A stretch of DNA of 33,246 bases, taken from the NCBI RefSeq assembly GCF_023242475.1, contig NZ_JALJFG010000050.1:1-33246 (forward strand). The letters are read 5' to 3'. The DNA is from Pseudomonas sp. MWU15-20650 (GTDB lineage: Bacteria > Pseudomonadota > Gammaproteobacteria > Pseudomonadales > Pseudomonadaceae). Position numbers and translations under genes: made by a program. The notes under the pieces are model-generated. The model did not search any database and was not told the DNA's origin. It saw only the letters and a program-made list of their open reading frames with translations. This document shows, piece after piece, positions 23,044-31,676 of the stretch (positions are counted from its first letter, which is position 1; the number at the start of each line of letters is the position of its first letter).

Positions 23044-23068
23044 ACAGCAGCCTCGATGAGGCTGCTGT
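23044..23068. terminator. Shared hairpin between fabV and the cyclase gene
   Basis: An 11-bp perfect stem, ACAGCAGCCTC with GAGGCTGCTGT, and a 3-base loop fill the 43-base convergent gap. Neither side has a T-run, so it is a probable but non-canonical terminator for both genes. Confidence 0.5.
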
Positions 23069-23073
23069 CAGAT

Positions 23074-24312
23074 TCACTGTTTCGTACTGTGGGGCAAGGG
23101 AAAGGCCCGCGCCAGCCGTTCTTGTGCATGGGCGAAGCCGGAGCGTTTTATCCCGGCCACTTCTTTTTCCCAAAGTGGGTTCAGGGGCACCTGATAACCA
23201 CTGTCTTTAGCCGTTCTTACCAGTTCTGCCATTTCCTTACTGTCGTTGATGACGCAGATTTCTTCGAAACGCCCCAATTTGCTCGGCAGAAAAAAAGTTG
23301 TCGGGTAATTGGTCGCCACGTCTGTCGCCGGGCTCCCTGAATCCGCGTTGTGGTGAACTACCCGTTCTCCATCACCGACCAACCTCTGGTTGATGAGCCC
23401 TATCATTTGCGTGATCCGCGGCGTGGCATTGCCGAGGTCGGGGTCTTCTTTGGCGTAGAAATGGCTTGCGCTGTCGTAGTCTGCGCGCAGCGCTTGCGGC
23501 ACCTGGTAGGTGTCGTTATTGGCGTGGCGCTGTCGGTAGCCGTCGATCCGGCCGGTGTAAACACTGTGGGCGACATCGGGTACCGGCAGCTTGTCCTGAG
23601 GGCCGTAATCACCGAGGTGAGGTGCGACCATATGCAGGTCATAGTCGGCGGTCAGTGCTTTGCCTTCAGGGCTTTTGGCCAGCACTTCCAGGGGGTTGCC
23701 CTGGTGACTGATGACATAGCGGTTGTCTGAAGGCGACACGCGTTTTGCTTCGAATGCGTACCACTGATGGCTGGGCCCCTGGGCCTTGAAGCGGAGCGTG
23801 CCTTGGACATCTGGGGCTGTCAGCTCAGTGAGCTTGCCAAGTCCCCTGAGTTCATCAAGGCGATTGCGGGAGATCTCCAGCGGAACTGCGACCGCATGGC
23901 CTTCATTGATGCACGCCTGTACTTGCCCGTTGGCGCTGGCGACTTTCCCGGGGTTCTGTCCTGCAAACTTTTCGAGTTTGCTGAATGCCTGGTCCGTACA
24001 GATCAACCCTGCCTGGGGCCCCCAGTCGGCACTCTTGCCTTTGATGTGGAAATCCTTGGTGGGGTGCCCGTCTTCTATCAGCCCGGTTGCCACCGACTCT
24101 ACCGGGCGTATGCCGATGATGGTGTTGGTCTGCGCCGCGATGTTTTGCAGGGGAATCAGGTGGCTCGATACGATTCCGGTCTTTTCTTTGACGTGCTCAG
24201 CTGCGACGCTTACTGGGGCCAGCGCTTGAGGTGACGTGGCGAGCCGGCGAAGTTCCTGTGCCTCCCGACTGAATGCGCAAGGCGAAATAGCAGAGGTAGT
24301 AATGGCTGTCAT
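23074..24312 (-). CDS. ExoY/edema-factor-type nucleotidyl cyclase toxin
   Basis: A 412-residue protein with the class II (anthrax edema factor, CyaA, ExoY) cyclase domain over about residues 55-390. The first catalytic block QTNTIIGIRPVES and PTKDFHIKGKSADWGPQAG holds Lys86 and Lys93, the counterparts of ExoY Lys81 and Lys88. The metal pair is Asp223/Asp225 in TADYDLHMVAP. GNATPRITQ and the HH...NYPTTFFLP block (320-343) follow. The first 50 residues are Ser/Thr/Ala-rich, as in type III effectors. ExoY is injected into host cells, activated by F-actin and makes mainly cGMP and cUMP. ATG at 24312 has GGAG 6 bases upstream; a GTG start would add 4 residues. No secretion gene or chaperone is adjacent. 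The ExoY comparison is from memory. Confidence 0.88.
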   Translation of the reverse strand: MTAITTSAISPCAFSREAQELRRLATSPQALAPVSVAAEHVKEKTGIVSSHLIPLQNIAAQTNTIIGIRPVESVATGLIEDGHPTKDFHIKGKSADWGPQAGLICTDQAFSKLEKFAGQNPGKVASANGQVQACINEGHAVAVPLEISRNRLDELRGLGKLTELTAPDVQGTLRFKAQGPSHQWYAFEAKRVSPSDNRYVISHQGNPLEVLAKSPEGKALTADYDLHMVAPHLGDYGPQDKLPVPDVAHSVYTGRIDGYRQRHANNDTYQVPQALRADYDSASHFYAKEDPDLGNATPRITQMIGLINQRLVGDGERVVHHNADSGSPATDVATNYPTTFFLPSKLGRFEEICVINDSKEMAELVRTAKDSGYQVPLNPLWEKEVAGIKRSGFAHAQERLARAFPLPHSTKQ

Positions 24313-24616
24313 TGGAAGCTCCACGTAGTGTTGGATTCACGTTGGATATCCCTTCCGGACCGATGATTTCCTTAGTCGCGCAGAGGCACACTAAAGACGT
24401 TGAGTGTTTTGTGGCGCTAAAAAGTATGACCAGTTGTATGAAGTCGCAGCTGACGGCGTACTCTCAAAGCCCGAGTGCAAAGGGCGACAACGGGGCGCAT
24501 CGTATATGAAGCCTGAAACTATCAGAGCGGTCCTACGAATGTTTACTCGCGGCTGCCTGTCACGGGATGCAAGACTTACGCAGCTATAACGAACGCCACA
24601 CTAAACGGAGGGTCGC
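24313..24616. other. Intergenic region between the cyclase gene and the HAD phosphatase gene
   Basis: The 304 bases separate two divergent genes. I looked on the cyclase side for a Hrp box (GGAACC and CCAC halves) and for an ExsA-type A-rich site and found neither convincingly. No small gene with a recognisable product is present. Confidence 0.45.
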
Positions 24617-25240
24617 ATGACGATTCGTGCAGTAGTTTTTGATTTCGGCGGTGTTCTGTTCGATTGGAGCCCGCAACACCTGTACCGCCAGCTGATTACC
24701 GGTGAGGATGAACGGCAGTGGTTTCTCGACAACATCTGCACCCAAGCCTGGAACACCGAGCAGGATGCTGGACGTACCCTGGCTGAAGGCACCCGGGTCC
24801 TGATTGATCAGTACCCCCATCACCAGACGTTGATCCAGGCGTATTACGACCGCTGGCACGAAATGCTGCGTGGCCCGCTGCCGGAGGGCGTGGCGATCCT
24901 TGAAGCGCTGCATCAGGCCCAGATGCCGTTGTTCGGGCTGACCAACTGGTCGGCTGAAACCTTCCCTTATGCGCGGGCCAACTATCCGTTCTTGCACTGT
25001 TTTCGCGACATCGTGGTGTCCGGCGAGTTGAAGCTGATCAAACCCGACGCCGCGATCTATCACGCCAGCCTCGAGCAGGTCCGCGCCCACCTGCCGGATA
25101 TTCAACCGCGCGAAGTGGTGTTTATCGATGATGTCGCCGGCAATATCGAGGCGGCCGTCGCCTTGGGGTGGCAAGGCATTCACCATGTGTCTGCCGAGCG
25201 CACCGCCGCGCGTTTGCGCGAGTTGGGCGTGGGGTTCTAG
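24617..25240 (+). CDS. HAD-family hydrolase, subfamily IA (YihX-like phosphatase)
   Basis: A 207-residue HAD phosphatase. Motif I is VVFDFGGVLFDW (nucleophile Asp9, with Gly11 at the +2 position, as in the YihX and haloacid-type branch). Motif II is LFGLTNWS, motif III the Lys in IKPDAAIYH, and motif IV VFIDDVAGNIEAA. YihX hydrolyses sugar phosphates such as glucose 1-phosphate; the substrate here is unknown. GGAGGG precedes the ATG. It ends 4 bases beyond the stop end of the convergent LysR gene, so the two overlap slightly. Confidence 0.9.
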   Translation: MTIRAVVFDFGGVLFDWSPQHLYRQLITGEDERQWFLDNICTQAWNTEQDAGRTLAEGTRVLIDQYPHHQTLIQAYYDRWHEMLRGPLPEGVAILEALHQAQMPLFGLTNWSAETFPYARANYPFLHCFRDIVVSGELKLIKPDAAIYHASLEQVRAHLPDIQPREVVFIDDVAGNIEAAVALGWQGIHHVSAERTAARLRELGVGF

Positions 25241-26142
25241 CGTGCCCACTTCTCCATGACGAAGTCGACGAATGCGCGCAGTTTGGGCAGGCGATAGCGG
25301 TCCTGGCCGTAGAGCAGGTGCATGGGGCGGCAGGGCAGTTTATAGGTGGTCAACAAGGCCACCAGCTTGCCGCTCTCCAGGTCCGGTTGCACCAGGGCAT
25401 CGGGCAGCATGACGATGCCCATGCCGTGCACAGCCGCTTGGCGCAAGCCTTGCGAGCTGTTGATGGTCAATGAGCCGGACACCGGAACCTCCACATCGCC
25501 TTCCTCACCGCTCATGCGCCAGAGTTTATCGGTATCGCGCCAGTTGTCGGTCGATGGGTAGGCGAACGCCAGGCAGTCGTGCTGTTGCAGGTCAGCGGGG
25601 GTCAGCGGTGTGCCGCGTCGTGCCAGGTAGTCCTTTGATGCGCAGAGGGTGAGGGTGTAAGCCTGCATTGGCCGGGCGATCAGGCTCGATGTTTCCAAAT
25701 CGCCAAGGCGGATCGCTGCGTCGAAGCCGCTGTCGACCATGTCCATCCGCTGGTTGCTCAGCACCACGTACAGGTTGATCAGCGGGTAGCGCTGGGAAAA
25801 CTCGCTCAAGGCGGGCGCCAGGCGTTCTGTGCCGAACACCGGTGGCGCGGTGATGCGCAGGCTGCCCTTGGGGATGTCGCTATGGGCTTGCTCGGCCAGT
25901 AGCTCGGAATCGGCCACCAGGCCCAGCACTTCCAGGCAGCGCTGGTAATACTGGCCGCCAAACTCCGTGAGGCTCTGTTTACGCGTGGTGCGTTTGAGCA
26001 GGCTGACCCCCAGCCGTTGCTCCAGCGCGCGCAGGTGATTACCGACCATGGTGGTCGACATTCCGCACTCCTGGGCCGCGGCCGTCATACTGCCGGCCTC
26101 TACGACTTTCACGTACACCGACATCGCCTGGAACAGATCCAT
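25237..26142 (-). CDS. LysR-family transcriptional regulator
   Basis: A 301-residue LysR regulator. The helix-turn-helix is in residues 1-60 (VYVKVVEAGSMTAAAQECGMSTTMVGNHLRALEQRLGVSLLKRTTRKQSL) and the effector domain from about 90 (GSLRITAPPVFGTERLAPAL). It is of the same branch as the regulator at 16458-17354, sharing the RTTRxQSLTE linker and the C-terminal layout PMHLLYGQDR...KLRAFVDFVM. The start at 26142 has AGGG upstream; earlier in-frame starts add a non-family leader. It is divergent from the aminotransferase gene across 103 bases and probably controls it. Confidence 0.9.
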   Translation of the reverse strand: MDLFQAMSVYVKVVEAGSMTAAAQECGMSTTMVGNHLRALEQRLGVSLLKRTTRKQSLTEFGGQYYQRCLEVLGLVADSELLAEQAHSDIPKGSLRITAPPVFGTERLAPALSEFSQRYPLINLYVVLSNQRMDMVDSGFDAAIRLGDLETSSLIARPMQAYTLTLCASKDYLARRGTPLTPADLQQHDCLAFAYPSTDNWRDTDKLWRMSGEEGDVEVPVSGSLTINSSQGLRQAAVHGMGIVMLPDALVQPDLESGKLVALLTTYKLPCRPMHLLYGQDRYRLPKLRAFVDFVMEKWAR

Positions 26143-26245
26143 TATCAAGCCCTGATTCAAAGTCATTGCAGGAATGCACAGTTTATCCAGCAAGAGTGGC
26201 TAACGATACTGCAGCCATCACCACGATGCCCTGGAGCTCGCCACC

Positions 26246-27424
26246 ATGACTGCCGCTTGCCTGATGACCACGTATCAACCCTTGGCCTTAAGCTTTACCC
26301 GTGGCTTGGGCACGCGCCTCTGGGACCAGCAGGGGCGCGAATACCTCGACGCGGTCGCCGGTGTGGCAGTGACCAATGTCGGCCACTCCCATCCCAAACT
26401 GGTGGCAGCCATCAGCGAACAGGCGGGTTTGTTGCTGCACACCTCCAACCTGTACAGCATCGATTGGCAACAACGCCTGGCCCAGCGGCTGGCCCAGCTA
26501 TCTGGCCTGGATCGGGCCTTCTTCAATAATTCCGGCGCCGAGGCCAATGAGACGGCGCTGAAACTGGCCCGGCTGCATGGGTGGAAAAAGGGCATTGAAC
26601 AGCCGTTGGTGGTGGTGATGGAAAATGCCTTTCACGGCCGCACGCTCGGCACCATGGCTGCCAGCGATGGGCCTTCGGTACGCCTGGGGTTTCAACGCTT
26701 GCCGGGAGATTTCATCAAGGTGGGTTTTGGCGACATGGCCGCGCTGGACGCGATCACCGAGCAATTCGGCACTCGCATCGCGGCGGTGCTGCTTGAGCCG
26801 ATCCAGGGCGAAAGCGGTGTGCTGGTGGCGCCGCCCGGTTACCTGAAGGCCCTGCGCGACCATTGCACACGCCACGGCTGGCTGATGATGCTCGACGAGA
26901 TCCAGACCGGCATCGGGCGCACCGGTACGTGGTTTGCCTTCCAGCACGAAGGCATTGTTCCGGACGTGATGACCCTGGCCAAGGGCCTCGGCAATGGCGT
27001 GCCCATCGGCGCCTGCCTGGCGCGGGCCGCGGTCGCGCAGTTGTTCACGCCGGGCAGTCATGGCAGCACCTTTGGCGGCAACCCGCTGGCCTGCCGCGTG
27101 GGGTGTACGGTGTTGGACATTATTGAAGAGCAAGGTCTTTTGCTGAATGCGGCACGCCAGGGCGAACACTTGTTGGCGCGGTTACGCGTAGAGCTGGATG
27201 AACACCCACAAGTGCTGGCGGTTCGCGGCAAGGGCTTGATGATCGGTATTGAACTGGCCGGCCCTTATCGTGACCTGGCCCAGCGTGCCGCCCAGGAACA
27301 TGGCCTGCTGATCAATGTGACGCGGGGCAAGATCATTCGCCTGCTGCCGCCGCTGACCTTGGACGGCAAGGAAGTCGAGATGATCGTGCGGGCCATCAGC
27401 CGCTTATTGGGTCAGGACCATTGA
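26246..27424 (+). CDS. Class III PLP aminotransferase, acetylornithine aminotransferase type
   Basis: A 392-residue enzyme of the ArgD-like class III aminotransferases, which in arginine synthesis convert N-acetylglutamate semialdehyde to N-acetylornithine. Motifs seen are NVGHSHPKLVAAI, FFNNSGAEANETALKLAR (cofactor phosphate), AFHGRTLG, LLEPIQGESGV, MLDEIQTGIGRTG (PLP ring contact Asp), and the Schiff-base lysine in TLAKGLGNGVPIGA, then GSHGSTFGGNPLAC. GGAG lies 9 bases before this ATG; a second ATG is 18 bases downstream. The usual ArgD gene is normally elsewhere, so this may be a second copy acting on another omega-amino substrate. Its 3' end overlaps that of punR by 29 bases. Confidence 0.88.
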   Translation: MTAACLMTTYQPLALSFTRGLGTRLWDQQGREYLDAVAGVAVTNVGHSHPKLVAAISEQAGLLLHTSNLYSIDWQQRLAQRLAQLSGLDRAFFNNSGAEANETALKLARLHGWKKGIEQPLVVVMENAFHGRTLGTMAASDGPSVRLGFQRLPGDFIKVGFGDMAALDAITEQFGTRIAAVLLEPIQGESGVLVAPPGYLKALRDHCTRHGWLMMLDEIQTGIGRTGTWFAFQHEGIVPDVMTLAKGLGNGVPIGACLARAAVAQLFTPGSHGSTFGGNPLACRVGCTVLDIIEEQGLLLNAARQGEHLLARLRVELDEHPQVLAVRGKGLMIGIELAGPYRDLAQRAAQEHGLLINVTRGKIIRLLPPLTLDGKEVEMIVRAISRLLGQDH

Positions 27425-28319
27425 GCCATTCCTGGTTGAGTGTCTCGGTGTCTCCCAGGTACTCCAGCAACCACGCCATGGCCGGGGACAGTTTGTTCTG
27501 CGCCCAGGCCACGCACGACGGGCTGGCCGGGAACGGCCGCCTCAACTGGAGTGCCACCAGCTCGCCGCGTTCGATCCATGGCAAGACTTGATGCGCCGGC
27601 GCCATGCCGACGCACAGGCCATCGCGCAGGCAATCGAGCGCCGATGCCCAGTGGGGCACTACCAAGCGGCGCTGGTTATCCAGGGTCCAGGTGTCGCGCT
27701 TGGGCAGGTTGCGCGAGGTGTCGGTCATGCACAGCGAGGCGAACGGGCGCAGTTGGTCGTCGCTGAGCAAACCGTCCAGCGCGGCCAGCGGGTGCTTTGC
27801 ACTGACCACGCACAGCCAGTTCAATAGTCCCATGTCACGGAAGGTGAAGTGACTGGCCACCGGTACCGCGCTGGTGGCACCGATCACAATGTCGGTGCGG
27901 TCATCGGCCAAGGCGTCCCAGACGCCGTTGTACACCTCGTATTCCAGCAGTAATTCCACCTCGGGAAATTGCCGATAGAAATCGAGCACCAATTGCCGGC
28001 AGCGCTGGGGTTTGACGATCGAATCGACGGCCACCTTCAACTGGCCACTCCAGCCATTGGCCACCTGTTGGCATAAGCGCCGTGTGCCGAGCATTTTTTT
28101 CATCACGCTGCGGGCTTCGTCTATAAAGAGTCGGCCGGCCGGGGTCAGTTCTACATCACGGTGGCGCCGGATAAACAGCGGCACCGCCAGCCACTCCTCA
28201 ATCTGACGCACGGTATAGCTGATGGCCGACGGCACACGGTGCAGCTCCTGGGCCGCGGCGCTGAAGCTGCCGTGGCGTGCGACTGCATCGACGACATCCA
28301 GCGAGTATTCGGACCACAT
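27396..28319 (-). CDS. punR: PunR: LysR-family activator of the purine nucleoside transporter gene
   Basis: A 307-residue LysR protein that follows E. coli PunR (YdhB) closely from its first residues, MWSEYSLDVVDAVARHGSFSA, through SYTVRQIEEWLAVPLFIRRHRDVELT to the C-terminal WLLEYLGDTETLNQEWL. PunR is reported to activate punC in E. coli in response to purine nucleosides such as adenosine. The start is set at 28319 by this match; the frame extends 5 codons further. It is divergent from punC across 122 bases, as in E. coli. Its 3' end runs 29 bases into the aminotransferase gene on the other strand. Confidence 0.9.
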   Translation of the reverse strand: MWSEYSLDVVDAVARHGSFSAAAQELHRVPSAISYTVRQIEEWLAVPLFIRRHRDVELTPAGRLFIDEARSVMKKMLGTRRLCQQVANGWSGQLKVAVDSIVKPQRCRQLVLDFYRQFPEVELLLEYEVYNGVWDALADDRTDIVIGATSAVPVASHFTFRDMGLLNWLCVVSAKHPLAALDGLLSDDQLRPFASLCMTDTSRNLPKRDTWTLDNQRRLVVPHWASALDCLRDGLCVGMAPAHQVLPWIERGELVALQLRRPFPASPSCVAWAQNKLSPAMAWLLEYLGDTETLNQEWLNGPDPISG

Positions 28320-28331
28320 GGCGATTGCCTT

Positions 28332-28422
28332 CAAAATATTTGATAGGGATGTCCAATTATTATCGCTTCACACAAAAACTGTCAGCTTCATAATGGGCGC
28401 CAGTCAGCAAATAGTTTGATGG
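28332..28422. promoter_or_regulatory. Possible PunR binding region between punR and punC
   Basis: Two similar AT-rich segments lie about 75 bases apart in the divergent gap: CAAAATATTTGATAGG at 28332-28347 and GCAAATAGTTTGATGG at 28407-28422. Their position and similarity suggest regulator half-sites, but the match is imperfect and the spacing wide. Confidence 0.3.
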
Positions 28423-28441
28423 CAGGATTAACAAGGCTTCG

Positions 28442-29626
28442 ATGAAAAATTCTTTTGGTTTCACCTGGTATCTGGCGGGGCTGAGCATGCTCGGTTACCT
28501 CGCCATGGACATGTATTTGCCGGCGTTCGGCGCCATGGGCGAGCAGTTGCAGATTGGCGCGGGAGCCGTGGGCGCCAGCTTGAGCATTTTCCTCGCCGGT
28601 TTTGCCGTAGGGCAGTTGTTATGGGGCCCGCTGTCGGACCGCCTGGGGCGCAAACCGATCTTGCTGATGGGGCTGAGCCTGTTTGTACTCGGATGCCTGG
28701 GCATGTTCTGGGTCGAGACGGCGCCGCAGTTGCTGGCATTGCGCTTTATGCAGGCGATTGGCGTATGTTCCGCTGCCGTGAGCTGGCAGGCGCTGGTGAT
28801 CGACCGCTACCCGGCCGAAAAGGCCCACCGCGTATTCGCCAGCATCATGCCGCTGATGTCGTTATCGCCGGCGCTGGCGCCACTGTTGGGGGCGATGGTG
28901 TTGAACCACTTCGGCTGGCAGGCGATTTTCGGTGTGTTGCTGGGCGTTTCGCTGTTGCTGTTGTTGCCGACGTTGTTCCTGCGCAAGATGCCCAAGCGTG
29001 CGGCGGAGCAGGGCGAACCTGCGCGCCTCGGTTACGGGCAGTTGCTGACCTCCCGTGTGTTTACCGGCAATGTGATGATCTTCGCGGCCTGTTCGGCCAG
29101 TTTCTTTGCCTGGTTGACCGCTTCGCCGTTCATTCTTGGCGATATGGGCTACAGCCCTAATGACATCGGCCTGAGTTACGTACTGCCGACCTTGGCGTTC
29201 CTGGTGGGTGGCTACAGTTGTCGCAGTGCGTTGCAGCGTTATCAGGGCAAGACCCTGCTGCCTTGGTTGCTGTTGGCGTATTGCATCAGCATGGTGGCGT
29301 TGTACCTGGTCGCCACCTTGACCGTGCCAACCCTGACCACCTTGCTGATTCCCTTCTGCCTGATGGCCCTGGTCAACGGTGCCAGTTACCCGATCGTGGT
29401 GGCGAATGCGCTGATGCCTTTTGCGGAAAATTCCGGCAAGGCGGCGGCGCTGCAAAATACCCTGCAACTGGGCTTGTGCTTTCTCAGCAGCTTGCTGGTG
29501 TCGTCGATGCTTGACCAACCGCTGCTGATTACCGTGATCGTGATGCTGGCGACCGCGCCACTGGCGGTTTTGGGGTATTGGTTGGCGCGGCCGAAAGCTG
29601 ACGATTCCGAGTTGGCTGCCGCCTAG
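28442..29626 (+). CDS. punC: PunC: purine nucleoside transporter, MFS family
   Basis: A 394-residue inner-membrane MFS transporter with 12 predicted membrane segments. It tracks E. coli PunC (YdhC) along its length: FYLAGLSMLGYLAMDMYLPAF in TM1, the motif A version GQLLWGPLSDRLGRKP between TM2 and TM3, ACSASFFAWLTASPFIL, and AAALQNTLQLGLCFLSSL. PunC is reported to carry purine nucleosides such as adenosine, inosine and guanosine. It is divergent from punR, its presumed regulator, and its stop overlaps by 4 bases the stop of the convergent outer-membrane channel gene. Confidence 0.9.
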   Translation: MKNSFGFTWYLAGLSMLGYLAMDMYLPAFGAMGEQLQIGAGAVGASLSIFLAGFAVGQLLWGPLSDRLGRKPILLMGLSLFVLGCLGMFWVETAPQLLALRFMQAIGVCSAAVSWQALVIDRYPAEKAHRVFASIMPLMSLSPALAPLLGAMVLNHFGWQAIFGVLLGVSLLLLLPTLFLRKMPKRAAEQGEPARLGYGQLLTSRVFTGNVMIFAACSASFFAWLTASPFILGDMGYSPNDIGLSYVLPTLAFLVGGYSCRSALQRYQGKTLLPWLLLAYCISMVALYLVATLTVPTLTTLLIPFCLMALVNGASYPIVVANALMPFAENSGKAAALQNTLQLGLCFLSSLLVSSMLDQPLLITVIVMLATAPLAVLGYWLARPKADDSELAAA

Positions 29627-30456
29627 AACGTCACTTCCATATTCACCGTCGGCGTGGAAGTTCGGGTGCCCAGGCCACCGTCCACGCCGAACTTGTGATG
29701 CCAGTATTCGTAGCCCACTCCGAGGTACAGGTTCGGCTTGACGCTTTTGCCCGGGCGTACCGCTACCATCAACGCGGTGCGCATCAGGGTTTCGGGGGCG
29801 GTGTCGCGGCCATGGTAGTCCTCGCCTTTTTCTCCGACGTAGTTGATGAACCCCTGGAACTTCGCGGCGTGGTTGGCGATTTCGAAGGGGCGCATCCAGG
29901 CCAGGTTGAGCATGTAGGTGTCGTCGAACGTATGGTTCGACTCCTTTGCGCCGGGAATCCCGGTGTGGTTCTTTTCCTTGTAGTACATCAGGCTCAGGTC
30001 CAGCACGCCGACGGTGTTGAACTTCAACGTTGGGCCGATGACCAGGGCGCGTTTTTTGGCTGAGGCGAAGTTATTGTTGCGGTTGGCATCAAAGCCCAGG
30101 GTCAGGGCGTAATCCTTGACCAGCCCGGTGCCCAGCGGCACGTCGAATACCCGCGAGGCGTACAGCTGGTGCCGGTATACCGCGTACACCTCGCTGCCTC
30201 CGTGATCGGTACCCTTTCGCGGGTCGCGGCTGTCGGACAGGAACACATCAAGGTTCAGGTAGTTGCTGCCGTACTGATAGCCGCTGGCGTGGGTGAAGCT
30301 GTAGATACGTTTGCTGAAGTCGTCGGGGTTGTTCGGATTAGTGAAGTGCTGGCCGTAGCGAAATCCTACGCTGTTGTTCATCCATTCCACCGCGACAGCC
30401 TCCCCGCCGCCGAGGAGTGAGAGGAATACGGTTGCGCCGTGCAGTGCCTTTTTCAT
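29623..30456 (-). CDS. Tsx-like nucleoside-specific outer-membrane channel
   Basis: A 277-residue precursor of the Tsx/OmpK channel family. The signal peptide is residues 1-22 (ending GEAVAV or near). The mature part opens WMNNSVGFRYGQHFTNPNNP, continues with alternating aromatic strands of a 12-strand barrel (YGSNYLNLDVFLS, EVYAVYRHQLYASRV, LYLGVGYEYWHHKFGV) and ends in a C-terminal phenylalanine (NMEVTF), the Bam targeting signal. Tsx lets nucleosides cross the outer membrane. AAAGGA precedes the chosen ATG; the upstream extension is not signal-like. It sits between two purine transporter genes, which fits. Confidence 0.85.
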   Translation of the reverse strand: MKKALHGATVFLSLLGGGEAVAVEWMNNSVGFRYGQHFTNPNNPDDFSKRIYSFTHASGYQYGSNYLNLDVFLSDSRDPRKGTDHGGSEVYAVYRHQLYASRVFDVPLGTGLVKDYALTLGFDANRNNNFASAKKRALVIGPTLKFNTVGVLDLSLMYYKEKNHTGIPGAKESNHTFDDTYMLNLAWMRPFEIANHAAKFQGFINYVGEKGEDYHGRDTAPETLMRTALMVAVRPGKSVKPNLYLGVGYEYWHHKFGVDGGLGTRTSTPTVNMEVTF

Positions 30457-30599
30457 TGTTTTAGTTCCTTTGGCGTTTGGCTCATGGCGACCTTGCAAGG
30501 GCCGCCGCGCGCAGTATCGGCACAACGCTGGCGCACACCAAAGAACAGAATCTCGCCTGGGCCGATGCCGAAACGGCAGCAGCACTGTTGCCCTGGGAG

Positions 30600-31547
30600 T
30601 CAGTAAATACGTGGCGCGCAGGGTGCTTCTTGACGTTCCCGCAGGGCGATTTCTTCGCCCAGCAGGTGGCCAAGGGCTTGCACCGCCACAGGCAGGTCGC
30701 GGTCTTTGCGTGCATACACACCCAGGTCGCTGAAGATGCCGCCCTGGTCGCTCAAGGGAATGTGCAACAGTTCGCCGCGCGCCAGGTCGGCCTCGATGCC
30801 GATGCGGGTCTGGAAGGCGATGCCCAATTGCTGGCGTGCCAGCTGCCGCGCCAATTCCATCGAGTTGCTGTGCAGTAACGGCTTATTCGCCGCCGCATGT
30901 TTGTGCAGCGGGGCAATCAGGTGGTGCACCGACAGCTCGCTCTTGGCCTGGATCACCCCATGTTCGCAGCATTGCCCGTAGCTCACGCAGCGTTCGCCGG
31001 CCAGTGGGTGCTGCGGCGTCATCAGTGCGCCCAGGCGGAAATGGCCGACACACAACTGGGTGATTTCGTTGCTGCGCGGCAGGGCAAAAACCAGCCCCAA
31101 GTCGGCTTGACCGTTGATCACGGCGTCCGGAATCGATCGGGAACCTTGCACCGTGACGCCAATCGTCACTTTCGGATAGTGCTCGCGCATGCGCTTGAGG
31201 GCGGCCGGCAGCAGTTCGACGGCGGCGCCTTCAACCGTGGCGATTTCCACATGGCCGGTGGACACACCGTGCAAACCATCCAGCTCAGCGCGTACCCGCT
31301 CCACATCCTGCAATAACAACGTGATGTGGCGCGTGAGGATCTCGCCCGCGGCCGTCACCCGCAGGCCACCGGGCAAACGATCGAATAACGCGGCGCCCAT
31401 CTCGTCTTCCAGCTTGAGGATCTGACGGTTCACGGCGGATGACGCCACGTTCAGGCGCCGGGCCGCTTCGCGGATCGAGTGGCAGCGGCGCACCATGTCG
31501 AAGTAGTAGATGGCCGGGGCGTGTATACGCAACTTGCGGTTGAGCAT
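30600..31547 (-). CDS. LysR-family transcriptional regulator, probable control of the nucleobase permease
   Basis: A 315-residue LysR regulator with an unusual opening: about 15 basic residues before the helix-turn-helix IYYFDMVRRCHSIREAARRLNVASSAVNRQILKLEDEMGAALFDR (about 13-60). The effector domain starts at about 98 (GHVEIATVEGAAVELLPAAL). The start ATG at 31547 has AAAGGA 10 bases upstream; a GTG would add 7 residues. It is divergent from the NCS2 permease gene across 172 bases that carry two TTGYATACAR motifs. Upstream of the channel gene on the same strand, it is the only local candidate regulator for both. Confidence 0.88.
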   Translation of the reverse strand: MLNRKLRIHAPAIYYFDMVRRCHSIREAARRLNVASSAVNRQILKLEDEMGAALFDRLPGGLRVTAAGEILTRHITLLLQDVERVRAELDGLHGVSTGHVEIATVEGAAVELLPAALKRMREHYPKVTIGVTVQGSRSIPDAVINGQADLGLVFALPRSNEITQLCVGHFRLGALMTPQHPLAGERCVSYGQCCEHGVIQAKSELSVHHLIAPLHKHAAANKPLLHSNSMELARQLARQQLGIAFQTRIGIEADLARGELLHIPLSDQGGIFSDLGVYARKDRDLPVAVQALGHLLGEEIALRERQEAPCAPRIY

Positions 31548-31642
31548 TTTTTTCAGGTCCTTTTGCACACGGCTTCAGGCCACGGGGCAGGGCGGCTGAA
31601 TGGATTTTTGTAACGCCGATAAGGAGATTATTGTGAAATTGA

Positions 31643-31652
31643 TTGTATACAA
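31643..31652. promoter_or_regulatory. Perfect palindrome TTGTATACAA, possible operator
   Basis: A 10-bp perfect palindrome lies in the gap between the LysR gene and the permease gene, 68 bases before the permease start. A near copy follows at 31677-31686. It is a plausible regulator site; which protein binds it is not shown by the sequence. Confidence 0.5.
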
Positions 31653-31676
31653 CTCTATGGACATCCCGTCTTTCCT

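Noticed and set aside
24313..24616. Possible Hrp box or ExsA site upstream of the cyclase gene
   Set aside because: A TGTGG and an A-rich stretch are present around 24410-24430, but the second half-site and spacing do not match either consensus.
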